The position numbers were made by a program, and so were the translations under genes. Positions 24,789 to 32,439 of a stretch of DNA of 35,656 nt are shown here, in pieces. Every line of letters begins with the position of its first letter. The first letter of the stretch is position 1. Location of the stretch: contig NZ_JRXE01000002.1 in NCBI RefSeq assembly GCF_001267535.1, positions 93,373 to 129,028 on the forward strand, given 5' to 3'. Below the pieces are notes generated by a model. The model was not told the origin of the DNA. It saw only the letters and a program-made list of their open reading frames with translations, and did no database searches. The DNA is from Winslowiella iniecta. GTDB taxonomy: Bacteria > Pseudomonadota > Gammaproteobacteria > Enterobacterales > Enterobacteriaceae.

Positions 24789-25679
24789 ATGGCTTATCAG
24801 GTTGAATGTGTGCTGCCGCTGGAAGCTGAACTGGGGGAGTGCCCGTTGTGGTCGCCGGAACATCAGGTGTTGTGGTTCGTTGATATTCTGGCACCGGCGA
24901 TTCATCGCTTTCACCCGCAGAGTGGTGAATATCACACTTTTCCGCTCAGTGAGGAAGTGGGCTGCATCGGCCTGCGTGCCGGTGGCGGCATTGTTGCCGC
25001 GCTGCGTAGCGGCGTCTGGTTCCTTGATGAGCAGGGAAAAATCGAACAAAAAATTGCAGACAATCCTGGTGAAGCCAGTAAAAGCCGCTTTAACGATGGC
25101 CGGGTCGATCCCTTTGGTCGCTTCTGGTGTGGCAGCCTGTGGGAGCCGCAGGATCGCAACGGTGGCAAGTTATGCTGCCTGGATTCACAGCTCAGGCTAA
25201 CGGTGGTTAATGACGATGTAAAAATCTCCAACGGACTGGCTTTCTCGCCGGATCGCCGCTGGATGTATCACACTGATACACCAAATGCGGTGCTCTGGCG
25301 CTATCCTGTTGACCCGACCAGCGGTGAAGTGGGTGCCCGTACGCTGTTTAAACGCTTTGATGCGGATCAGGGCGGTTTGCCAGATGGCGCGGCAGTCGAC
25401 AGTGAGGGCTATTACTGGTCAGCAATGTTTGATGGTGGCCGCGTGGTGCGAATCCATCCTGAAAGCGGTGAGATTGTGGATGAAATTGCGTTACCGGTAC
25501 GCTGGCCAACCATGGTGGCATTTGGCGGGCCGGATTTGAAAACGCTGTATATCACCAGTTCCCGCGAGAATCGCACTGAGGAAGAGCTAAAACGCTATCC
25601 GCTTTCCGGTAATGTGTTCGCGGTACGCGTTAATGTGGCTGGCGTGGTGGAACCGCTGTTTCGCTATCATCAGCGCTAA
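24789..25679 (+). CDS. SMP-30/gluconolactonase family sugar lactonase
   Basis: 296-residue six-bladed beta-propeller hydrolase of the SMP-30/LRE family, which opens sugar lactones such as glucono- or L-arabinono-lactone using one divalent metal. The metal ligands are readable: E17 (ELGECPLWS), N148 (ISNGLAFSPD) and D199 (GLPDGAAVD). R100 and N102 (SRFNDGRVD) match the substrate contacts. GAGGG precedes ATG 24789. It is monocistronic, ended by a strong hairpin. No sugar transport or catabolic genes adjoin it, so the natural substrate is open. A Fur-like site upstream is unusual for this family. Confidence 0.92.
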   Translation: MAYQVECVLPLEAELGECPLWSPEHQVLWFVDILAPAIHRFHPQSGEYHTFPLSEEVGCIGLRAGGGIVAALRSGVWFLDEQGKIEQKIADNPGEASKSRFNDGRVDPFGRFWCGSLWEPQDRNGGKLCCLDSQLRLTVVNDDVKISNGLAFSPDRRWMYHTDTPNAVLWRYPVDPTSGEVGARTLFKRFDADQGGLPDGAAVDSEGYYWSAMFDGGRVVRIHPESGEIVDEIALPVRWPTMVAFGGPDLKTLYITSSRENRTEEELKRYPLSGNVFAVRVNVAGVVEPLFRYHQR

Positions 25680-25682
25680 AAG

Positions 25683-25709
25683 CCCGGGCCGGAGAGTATC
25701 CGGCCCGGG
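25683..25709. terminator. terminator between the SMP-30 gene and yhjX
   Basis: CCCGGGCCGGA and its perfect complement form an 11-bp stem with loop GAGTA. On the minus strand CTTTTAG follows, so it serves yhjX well; on the plus strand it lacks a T-run. Confidence 0.75.
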
Positions 25710-25712
25710 ATA

Positions 25713-26945
25713 TCAGGCTTTGCTTTGTTGATAAGCGGTTTTTACTTTCGCCGGCTGATGCGGCAGGCGAATGGTGGTGGAGATAATCAATGAAATCACC
25801 AGCAGCGTCATAATCAGGCTAAAGGTGACGGTAAAGCCGCCGAACAGCGAAGCAATCAGTGAACCCATCACGCTGCCGATACCAAACCCCAGATAAATCA
25901 CGCCGTAGTTTTTCGTCAGGTTATTCAGGCCAAAGAAGTCACTGACCAGCGACGGATAAACGGTAATGGTGCCGCCGAAGCTAAAGGCGACACAGGCAAT
26001 CGAAATAAAGAAGGTGGTTTCATTCATGCTGGTGAACAGCAGGATGCTCATACCGACCAGCGAGACCACCTGGGCCAGCGTAATTACCCGGATACGCGCC
26101 ACCTTATCGGACAGCACGCCAAGAATCAGACGACCGCTGAGGTTAGCGATTGCGATAATCGTCACCGCATTGGCGGCGGTTTGCGTGCTGAGATGCACCA
26201 GACCTTCACCGATATCTTTTGCCACGCCGATAACATACAGGCCACTCATACAGGCGGTCAGGAACATTAATGCCAGCAGCCAGTATTGCGGCAAGCGCAT
26301 CGATTCAGCCAGTGAGAAATCACGCACATTCTCGCCGCTACGGCTGGTATTCGGCTGCTGTTTTGGCGCATCCTTCATCAGCAATGCCCCGGCGATAACC
26401 ATCACCATTGCCATACCGCCCCAGATAATAAAGGTGGTTTCCAGACTGTTGACGCTAAGCAGATAGCTACAGATAAATTTGAAACCCAGACTGCCTAAAC
26501 CGTAGGCACCGATTGCGCAGGCTGAGATCAGGCCTTTACGCTCCGGGAACCATTTCACACAGTTGGAAAGGGTTATCAGATAACCGGCACCATCAGCCAG
26601 ACCGACCAGCACGCCCGCGCTGAGATACAGCATAAACAGGTTGTTGGCATGGGCGGTGAGGAAGAAGCCGACCGCCATCAGCAGACCTGCACCGATAGTG
26701 ACATTGCGCACGCCAAAACGTTCCTGCAATTTACCGGCAACTGAAGAGGCCAGCGCCAGGCCGAGGCTTAGCAGACCGAAAGAGAAGGCGACCTGACTGA
26801 TCGGTGCATCGAGTTTTTGGGAAAGCTGACTGTTAAACAGGCTCCAGGTATACACCGAACCCAGCGCGAACTGAGTAATGATGGTGCCAAACAGGGTTAG
26901 CCAGCGCGTACGATTATGTGGATTCACTGCTGTCTGCGTACTCAT
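25713..26945 (-). CDS. yhjX: MFS transporter YhjX (OFA family)
   Basis: 410 residues, near-collinear with E. coli YhjX (402): RTRWLTLFGTIITQFALGSV, SAGVLVGLADGAGYL, CVKWFPERKGLISACAIGAY and MFLTACMSGLYVIGVAKDI. Twelve hydrophobic helices; OFA (oxalate/formate antiporter) branch of MFS. In E. coli yhjX is the main target activated by YpdB (PyrR) in response to pyruvate. Its transport role is thought to involve pyruvate or related acids but is not fully settled. The open frame runs to 27074, but GGGAGAA before ATG 26945 and the family N-terminus decide the start. A YpdB-type site lies 77-107 bp upstream. Confidence 0.95.
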   Translation of the reverse strand: MSTQTAVNPHNRTRWLTLFGTIITQFALGSVYTWSLFNSQLSQKLDAPISQVAFSFGLLSLGLALASSVAGKLQERFGVRNVTIGAGLLMAVGFFLTAHANNLFMLYLSAGVLVGLADGAGYLITLSNCVKWFPERKGLISACAIGAYGLGSLGFKFICSYLLSVNSLETTFIIWGGMAMVMVIAGALLMKDAPKQQPNTSRSGENVRDFSLAESMRLPQYWLLALMFLTACMSGLYVIGVAKDIGEGLVHLSTQTAANAVTIIAIANLSGRLILGVLSDKVARIRVITLAQVVSLVGMSILLFTSMNETTFFISIACVAFSFGGTITVYPSLVSDFFGLNNLTKNYGVIYLGFGIGSVMGSLIASLFGGFTVTFSLIMTLLVISLIISTTIRLPHQPAKVKTAYQQSKA

Positions 26946-27021
26946 AAGTGTTCTCCCGGTGGGGAATGCTGATATTGCAGTAATAGTAAGGTGCAGCAGC
27001 GGGGGAACGGGTAAATCTGGC

Positions 27022-27052
27022 ATGAACTGACGCAGGTGCGGAATGAAATGCA
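27022..27052 (-). promoter_or_regulatory. PyrR (YpdB) binding site upstream of yhjX
   Basis: Read on the minus strand: TGCATTTCAT, 11 bases, GTCAGTTCAT. The published E. coli yhjX motif is GGCATTTCAT-N11-GGCATTTCAT (from memory). The half-sites match at 9 and 8 of 10 positions and the spacing is exact. It ends about 11 bp before the expected -35 of a promoter with -10 TACTAT (complement at 26983-26988) and no good -35, the picture of activator dependence. Confidence 0.85.
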
Positions 27053-27248
27053 TTGAAAACAGCATAAACGGCATTGATTGCGGGTTTTATGCCCTTAAAG
27101 ACGGGTAAGAGCAGCGTTAAATACGTTATCTGTGCGCAGATTATATGTAAACAATTTTCGTAACCGTGCATCACCCTGATAACTTTTCCAGTTGCAAATC
27201 AACCGCTGAGTAACGCAAGACGCTGTTACTCAGCCTGACTGCGACAGC

Positions 27249-27407
27249 TTATTGCGACGGCTTATCATCCAGTGGATACAGCAGCTCTTTAATGATGACT
27301 ATCCGCTGCTCGGGCGTCAGCCAGAAAAAGCGCCGCAGTTTTTGGGGTTGCGGTTCACTGCGCCAGATGCGCAGAAGCTGATTTATAAACGCAATTGTTG
27401 AGTGCAT
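27249..27407 (-). CDS. small basic protein of unknown function, 52 residues
   Basis: ATG 27407 preceded by a perfect AGGAGG at seven bases; stop TAA at 27249-27251. The product starts MHSTIAFINQLLRIWRSE and ends LLYPLDDKPSQ. It is amphipathic and arginine-rich, with two segments likely helical (FINQLLRIW and EQRIVIIKELL) and no signal peptide. It has core-like GC content and codon use. I do not recognise it. It lies about 160 bp upstream of the yhjX control region on the same strand. Confidence 0.65.
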   Translation of the reverse strand: MHSTIAFINQLLRIWRSEPQPQKLRRFFWLTPEQRIVIIKELLYPLDDKPSQ

Positions 27408-27615
27408 AACGGCCTCCTGTGATGTTAATGAGAAGATAAGCCGTTAAATACGGAACAAATAGTGATGGAATAATTAATTAACTTCCGGGTTTATTAATGT
27501 GTCTGAAACAGACAGATAATTCTGATTAGGGTTTCAAAATGTTGCTCAGAGCGGATTATCCCGACCTGACACGGATTATTTTGCCAGGCTTAAAGTCCCA
27601 ACAACAGGAGGCTAT

Positions 27616-27864
27616 ATGAAAGACCGAGCATATGAATCCGCATCAAACGAGGACGAAGTCTGCTGTTTAATCGGTCAGGCTGTGATTGAACTGAGTGATG
27701 CAAATCAACCTGTCAATAAGTCAACGCTATCGCTGAAGTTGTTGTCGATGGCGGATCGGGACAGTGACGATGATAAAGTGATACTTTACTGGATCGCCAG
27801 AAAAGCCATCACTCAACCCCATAAGTTCAATATTGGTGTTACGCGCTGGGCAAATACCCAGTAG
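27616..27864 (+). CDS. YmgB/AriR-like small regulatory protein
   Basis: 82 residues with a perfect AGGAGG before ATG 27616. The core CLIGQAVIELSDANQPVNKSTLSLKLLS...DDKVILYWIARKAI follows the pattern of E. coli AriR/YmgB ([29 protein letters not shown]). That is an 88-residue all-helical dimer linked to biofilm and acid resistance. The fit is by eye. Genes of the YcgZ-YmgA-AriR group act as connectors of phosphorelay or stress signalling in E. coli; a role here is inference. The last 13 codons overlap, in another frame, a coding remnant that continues to 28031. Confidence 0.65.
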   Translation: MKDRAYESASNEDEVCCLIGQAVIELSDANQPVNKSTLSLKLLSMADRDSDDDKVILYWIARKAITQPHKFNIGVTRWANTQ

Positions 27865-28031
27865 CTCAATGGCAGGCAGGGATGCTTGCCGAAAAGTTTA
27901 AGATTGATGTTAATGTTTACGCCGCCAGCGATACCGCAAATCCGCACGTCGTTTATCTCACTGAAAACACATCAAACCCTTTTGCCGCGCCGGTTAACAA
28001 AGGCTTAACGGTGGGGTTGCTTGTGCGGTAA
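27825..28031 (+). pseudogene. C-terminal coding remnant
   Basis: After a stop at 27822-27824 a frame stays open to TAA 28029-28031. It reads protein-like text (YALGKYPVAQWQAGMLAEKF, then NVYAASDTANPHVVYLTE, ending KGLTVGLLVR) with GC-rich third positions. It has no start site of its own except ATG 27882, which lacks a properly spaced ribosome site. It overlaps the 3' end of the YmgB-like gene. I read it as the tail of a lost larger gene, perhaps an exported protein, whose 5' part was replaced by the YmgB-like gene. A 49-codon small gene from 27882 is the alternative. Confidence 0.45.
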
Positions 28032-28075
28032 CAGCTAAATTTAGGACGAATCACTGTCTTGCCGCGCCTGTTTGA

Positions 28076-28106
28076 AAAGTATACGATAGTGTAAAGCCTA
28101 TACTTT
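28076..28106. repeat. inverted repeat in the promoter region of the first PAS-LuxR gene
   Basis: AAAGTATA and TATACTTT are perfect 8-bp arms 15 bases apart, 64 bp before the gene start. The right arm contains TATACT, a good -10 candidate, so binding here could block the promoter. Possible autoregulatory operator (inference). Confidence 0.45.
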
Positions 28107-28169
28107 GATACAGGTTTGGTATGGAGCCATGGTGGGCTTCGAATGGAGTAATATATACAAGGAGTTAAT

Positions 28170-28904
28170 ATGACAATCAGCAATAATGATCCCTCATTAG
28201 CGCCCTCTAAAGAACTTATTCTGCCTAAAATGCTCACTCGTACGCTTGATCAACTGCCTGAGCCTTACGCTATCAAAGACTTAAGCTCCCGATATATCTA
28301 TGCAAATTTAGCACTAGTCAAATTGACAGGGTTACGCTCACCAGATGATATGCTTTATAAGCGGGAGTATGAGTTTCAATCACGTTTGATGGAAAACGAG
28401 ACGGTGGTTAATGAGTGGCAAAATCAGGATCGCATAGTTGCTAATGGCAGAAAACCATTAACTATGCTTGAAATACATCCTGAGGCAGTAGAATTTCCAT
28501 ATATAGTAAGGAAAGTTCCTTTCTACGATGATAATAATAATTGTGCTGGCGTAATAACATACTCAAAAAACCTTGAAGTATTTACTCTTAAAGACTTTGC
28601 TAAAGGTAATACTCCCGGATCACTATTATTGAGTAAACCTGATGACTTTTTTTCGGAAAAAGAGTGCGAGATTATTTTCCTTAAATTACAAGGGATGACT
28701 AGCAAAGAGGTTGGCAACCGACTGCATCTTTCACCACGTACCGTAGATAATCGATTGATGCGTTTATACGATAAAGTAGGGGTAAACCACTTTGACGATT
28801 TTAGTGAGTTTTGTGAGCAACGTGATTATAATCGCTATCTTCCTAAGAAATTCATTTTGCAGCAGAAAGTAACTTTTGAGAAAAAGTTGAACAGAGTGAG
28901 ATAG
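28170..28904 (+). CDS. PAS-LuxR transcriptional regulator, paralogue 1
   Basis: 244 residues. Residues 26-136 form a PAS-like sensor (YAIKDLSSRYIYANLALVKL, then VRKVPFYDDNNNCAGVITYS). Residues 160-207 form a LuxR/FixJ helix-turn-helix (FFSEKECEIIFLKLQGMTSK, then RLHLSPRTVDNRL and LYDKVGV) with the classic SPRTVDNR recognition helix. A C-terminal tail of about 37 residues (FCEQRDYNRYLPKKF) is unusual after a LuxR domain and is shared with the next gene. Ribosome site AAGGAG. Clearly AT-richer than the core genes. Ligand and targets unknown. Confidence 0.88.
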   Translation: MTISNNDPSLAPSKELILPKMLTRTLDQLPEPYAIKDLSSRYIYANLALVKLTGLRSPDDMLYKREYEFQSRLMENETVVNEWQNQDRIVANGRKPLTMLEIHPEAVEFPYIVRKVPFYDDNNNCAGVITYSKNLEVFTLKDFAKGNTPGSLLLSKPDDFFSEKECEIIFLKLQGMTSKEVGNRLHLSPRTVDNRLMRLYDKVGVNHFDDFSEFCEQRDYNRYLPKKFILQQKVTFEKKLNRVR

Positions 28905-28994
28905 ATTAAAAAATATAACTATCATGATTGCATTGCAGAGTATATGCATTGCTTCCGAATCTTAGATGCCTGAAAAAAATTAAAAGGAGTTCTT

Positions 28995-29732
28995 ATGTCT
29001 CATGATGGAAATTTCGTGCAAACAAAACACACTTCACAATCATTAATCCTACCTAAAATACTCACTAATACACTTGATCAGCTTCATGACCCCTATGTGA
29101 TCAAAGACCTCGAATCTCGTTATATCTATGCAAATCGGGCAGTGGCTAAGCTAGCTGGTTTACGTTCACCTGATAATATGCTCTCCAAACAGGAAGGAGA
29201 GATACAGTCACGGTTAACAGAGAATTCATCAATCGTTGATGAGTGGCAAAATCAGGATCGTTTAGTGATGCAAAGCGGAAAGGCTATAACGATGTTGGAG
29301 ATACACCTACAGCAGGTAGAAAAACCTTATATTGTAAGAAAAATCCCTTTCTACGGTGAAGACGACCAGTGCATAGGGGTTGTTGCTTATTCGAGAAGTC
29401 TTGAGCGCTTGAACCTTAAAAAATTTGTTAAAATCAACGCCCCCAGTTCCCTGCTGCTTAATAAACCTGATGAATTTTTTACTGAACAAGAGTGTGAGTT
29501 TATCTTTCTGAAACTGCAACGAATGAGTAATAAGGACATTGCTAATACCTTACAGATTGCTTCCGCTACGGTTGATCAGCAGATCGGCCAACTGTATGAA
29601 AAATGTGGCGTCACTCATCCTGATGACTTTATCGAGTTTTGTGAACGACGTAACTACCATCGCTATCTTCCCGAAAGCTTTCTCCAGCAGAAAGGAAATG
29701 TATTCAAAAAGAATAATAACTTTATTATTTAA
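28995..29732 (+). CDS. PAS-LuxR transcriptional regulator, paralogue 2
   Basis: 245 residues, tandem duplicate of the preceding gene over its whole length, roughly half identical: YVIKDLESRYIYANRAVAKL, WQNQDRLVMQSGKAITMLEI and FCERRNYHRYLPESFLQQK. The helix-turn-helix has drifted: SPRTVDNRLMRLYDKVGV of copy 1 is here IASATVDQQIGQLYEKCGV, losing the SPRT arginine. DNA specificity or binding itself may thus differ. The ribosome site AAAGGAGTT repeats that of copy 1, 90 bp after its stop; a shared transcript is likely. Heterodimer formation between the two is a plausible inference. Confidence 0.87.
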   Translation: MSHDGNFVQTKHTSQSLILPKILTNTLDQLHDPYVIKDLESRYIYANRAVAKLAGLRSPDNMLSKQEGEIQSRLTENSSIVDEWQNQDRLVMQSGKAITMLEIHLQQVEKPYIVRKIPFYGEDDQCIGVVAYSRSLERLNLKKFVKINAPSSLLLNKPDEFFTEQECEFIFLKLQRMSNKDIANTLQIASATVDQQIGQLYEKCGVTHPDDFIEFCERRNYHRYLPESFLQQKGNVFKKNNNFII

Positions 29733-30085
29733 TGATTAATTATTAGGTTTATCATAAGGCGACAAGCAGAGTGGCAGTTTAGCGAGTGAAAACATCTCTG
29801 CTTTAGCTGCTGTTGTTTTTTTGATCAAGCAATACGATGTTCGGTTACGATGCATGAATGAGACGGCAGGCTCATATTGGCGGCGTTATAGTCGATCCTG
29901 AAGCATGTAATTGACAGATTACGCAGGGTATAGACTACTCAATAAGTAGAGTAATTATTACACTTAAAAGCCTGATTTTTAACGCTAGACTCCTCACTGA
30001 TCCTGACATCACAAAGCAATTAATATATTTCTAATGCAATTTTAAATATAGAAATAATTAGCTCGAAAATTAACCAGTGCTTAGC
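29733..30085. other. AT-rich gene-free region after the PAS-LuxR pair
   Basis: No supported gene. Soon after the second PAS-LuxR gene, AAGCAGAG (29763-29770) and CTCTGCTT can pair and a T-run (29814-29821) follows a few bases later; a weak candidate terminator. A small inverted repeat (CTACT-CAATA-AGTAG) lies near 29936-29950. Confidence 0.35.
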
Positions 30086-30184
30086 AAAAAAAAAGCCCCT
30101 TACCGTGGGTAAGGGGTTGCCACTTTGGCCAACACCAGGGAAATCGTTTTTGTAAGTGAACCTATCCTTTGGTATAGGTTTTAA
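30086..30184 (-). ncRNA. candidate structured RNA / rtT-like 3' element downstream of argW
   Basis: On the minus strand: a hairpin AACCTATACC-AAA-GGATAGGTT (30159-30180), then TTTCCCTGGTGTTGGC, then a near-perfect terminator (CCCCTTACC-CAC-GGTAAGGGG followed by CTTTTTTTTT). The 16-mer is, from memory, identical to one just before the terminator of the E. coli tyrT operon (rtT RNA). A possible own promoter is TTGCTC-N15-TATAGG (30191-30217). The element lies 300 bp downstream of tRNA-Arg on the same strand, so it could equally be the tail of that transcript. Confidence 0.55.
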
Positions 30185-30489
30185 AAACATCCTATACGTT
30201 TTTTTAGCATTGAGCAAGCGATTAAAGAAATAACAATGCCAATCTTTTGATCCGGGTTGTTATTTAATGCGGCTTATTAATACTGTGCTAATGGTATTGT
30301 CACTGAGATTGAAGTCGCAATTTTACCGCCTTGCGTGTTTCGCTGGTGTTATAGGTAAATAGCTTATTCGTTATCAGACTTATTATATGCAAATAGCAAA
30401 GGTTTATTATCACGCAGGTAAACGGCTGGCGGGCGGGCTGTATAACTGTATAGAGATTGCGAAGAAGGTAAGGCTAAGATATGACGCGA

Positions 30490-30564
30490 TGGCGTCCCCT
30501 GCAGGAATCGAACCTACAACTAGCCCTTAGGAGGGGCTCGTTATATCCATTTAACTAAGGGGAC
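30490..30564 (-). tRNA. argW: tRNA-Arg (anticodon CCU)
   Basis: A 75-nt cloverleaf on the minus strand: GTCCCCTTAGTTAAATGG start, anticodon loop CTCCTAA (CCT), T arm GGTTCGATTCC and encoded CCA. Very close to E. coli argW, which is also near yfdC and is a known prophage attachment site there. No integrase or duplicated 3' end was seen in the 3.2 kb of accessory DNA on its 3' side. Confidence 0.96.
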
Positions 30565-30574
30565 GAGGACGGGC

Positions 30575-30603
30575 AGTATAGCGCGTTTTTTCTCGCAGAT
30601 TAA
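30575..30603 (-). promoter_or_regulatory. argW promoter
   Basis: On the minus strand TTAATC, a 17-base spacer and TATACT, followed by a GC-rich discriminator (GCCCGTCC) ten bases before the tRNA 5' end. Confidence 0.75.
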
Positions 30604-30638
30604 CCAGTTACCCGTCCAATCGCTCATTCTGTCGCCAA

Positions 30639-31571
30639 TCAGGACTGACTATTTTCTGCCGACTGCTTTTCGCGCTCTGCCCGGCGTTTTTTGGCTGCGG
30701 CTTCTGCCTTCGCTTTCTGACTAATTTCATTACGAATTTGTGCGTGGCTGATCAGCGCAAAGATAAAGGTTCCGCCAATAATGTTGCCTGCCAGCGTCGG
30801 CAGGGCGAAAGGCCAGAAAAACTCATGCCAGCTGATGCTGCCGTTAAACACCAGATAAAGCACCTCGACCGAACCCACCACGATATGCGCTAAATCACCC
30901 AGTGCCACTAACCACGTCATCATAATGATCACCACGATTTTAGCTGCACCGGCAGAAGGGAACATCCAGACCATCGTGGCGATAATCCAGCCGGAAACCA
31001 CCGCGTTGGCGAACATTTCGGCCGGTGGGTTGGCCATGACTTTTTCACTGATATGGGTAAAGGCGTCTCGCGTGGCATCATCAAAAATAGGCATATGATT
31101 AAACGCCAGCGCGGCCAGCCCGGTGCCAACAATATTGCCAATTAACACAATGCCCCACAGGCGAAACAGTAATAAAAAATTGCTGCCGGTGGGTTTATGC
31201 ATGATCGGCAGCACGGCGGTCACGGTATTTTCGGTAAACAGTTGTTGGCGCGCCATAATCACTATGACAAAACCAAAGGTATAACCGAGATTTTCCAGCA
31301 GAAATCCGCCGGGAATATCGCCAAGATGTACCTGAAAAATGCCTTTGGCCATCAGTGAGGCACCCATTGACAGGCCAGCGGCAACCGCAGACCACAGCAG
31401 AGCCATACTGTCGCGCTCCAGCTCTTTTTCGCCGTCCTGACGAATTTGCTCATGAATCGCCGCCGCTGCCGAAGGCAGCTCTTCTTCATCTACCTCAATG
31501 TCTTTACCCTGTTCATTCTCTTCACTCTCAACTTCCACCTCATCCGGTTGATTTTTATTTTGCTGCGCCAT
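30639..31571 (-). CDS. yfdC: FNT-family inner-membrane protein YfdC
   Basis: 310 residues, the same length as E. coli YfdC and collinear with it. An acidic cytoplasmic N-terminus (residues 1-60, DEVEVESEENEQGKDIEVDEEELPS) is followed by LSMGASLMAKGIFQVHLGDI, GYTFGFVIVIMARQQLFTENT and ALPTLAGNIIGGTFIFALIS. It belongs to the formate/nitrite transporter superfamily by its six-helix core and the TENTVTA and HIVVGSVEVLYL motifs. Transported substrate is not established. The frame opens at GTG 31583, but GGGGAAG precedes ATG 31571 and fits the family. The C-terminus is a basic Lys/Arg/Ala helix. Divergent from ccmA; argW follows downstream. Confidence 0.95.
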   Translation of the reverse strand: MAQQNKNQPDEVEVESEENEQGKDIEVDEEELPSAAAAIHEQIRQDGEKELERDSMALLWSAVAAGLSMGASLMAKGIFQVHLGDIPGGFLLENLGYTFGFVIVIMARQQLFTENTVTAVLPIMHKPTGSNFLLLFRLWGIVLIGNIVGTGLAALAFNHMPIFDDATRDAFTHISEKVMANPPAEMFANAVVSGWIIATMVWMFPSAGAAKIVVIIMMTWLVALGDLAHIVVGSVEVLYLVFNGSISWHEFFWPFALPTLAGNIIGGTFIFALISHAQIRNEISQKAKAEAAAKKRRAEREKQSAENSQS

Positions 31572-31821
31572 GATCTTCCCCACTGATTGCTGACATTATG
31601 CTTTCTAAGCGTAGTGGGTTTTTATCACCGCGATAAAATGTAACTTCAGGTGATAAGAAGGGTAACAAAGCTTTAACTTTGTACTTATTTTCATCAATTA
31701 TTGGTGCTATTGCTGGCATATCCACCATCTTGTCAGGGTCAATAAGGCTGATCAGGCTGCTAAGTAATGCTCCCTTATGTTACTATTCTGATCCAAATTA
31801 TTAGGTGCGACTCTCTCCCCC

Positions 31822-32439
31822 ATGCTGGAAGCTAAAAATCTGACATGTATCCGCGATGAACGATTTCTGTTTAGCGACCTGAGTTTTCTGGTTTCAGCAG
31901 GCGATATCGTGCAGATCGAAGGGCCAAACGGTGCCGGTAAAACGTCGTTGCTGCGTCTGCTGGCCGGGCTTAGCCGGGCGGAAAGCGGTGAAGTGTTCTG
32001 GTGTCAGCAGAATATTCGCCAGCATCGCGACCAGTGGCATAGCGAATTACTTTATCTCGGACATCATCCGGGAGTTAAAGCGGTATTAACCCCGCTGGAA
32101 AACCTCGCCTTTTACCATCCCGGATGCGATGAAAATCAACTGTTCGCGGCGCTGGAAGCGGTTGACCTGCTGGGTTTTGAAGAGTTGGCAGTGGCTCAAC
32201 TTTCGGCCGGGCAGCAGCGGCGTGTGGCACTGGCTCGTTTATGGCTGAGTCGCGCCAGATTATGGATTCTTGATGAGCCACTGACGGCGATTGATAAATC
32301 AGGCGTAGAAAAACTGATGGCACTCTTTTCACAGCATGCGCAGCAGGGCGGGGCGGTGATTTTAACCACTCACCAGGATCTGCCGGATGCGGTTCAGACG
32401 GTACGCAAAATTCAGCTGACCGCAGCGGAGGTGGTGTGA
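31822..32439 (+). CDS. ccmA: cytochrome c maturation ABC ATPase CcmA
   Basis: ATP-binding subunit of the CcmABCD complex that releases heme-loaded CcmE during cytochrome c biogenesis. 205 residues. Walker [10 protein letters not shown] at residues 34-42, signature LSAGQQRR, Walker B LWILDEP, then the H-loop TTHQD. It is the first gene of the ccm operon and overlaps ccmB (TGATG). Its ribosome site is poor, and the 250-bp region shared with yfdC shows no convincing FNR box despite the anaerobic control of ccm genes in E. coli. Confidence 0.97.
   Translation: MLEAKNLTCIRDERFLFSDLSFLVSAGDIVQIEGPNGAGKTSLLRLLAGLSRAESGEVFWCQQNIRQHRDQWHSELLYLGHHPGVKAVLTPLENLAFYHPGCDENQLFAALEAVDLLGFEELAVAQLSAGQQRRVALARLWLSRARLWILDEPLTAIDKSGVEKLMALFSQHAQQGGAVILTTHQDLPDAVQTVRKIQLTAAEVV

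Noticed and set aside
30020-30217. 65-codon minus-strand frame
   Set aside because: It crosses the terminator and the rtT-like element; no ribosome site.
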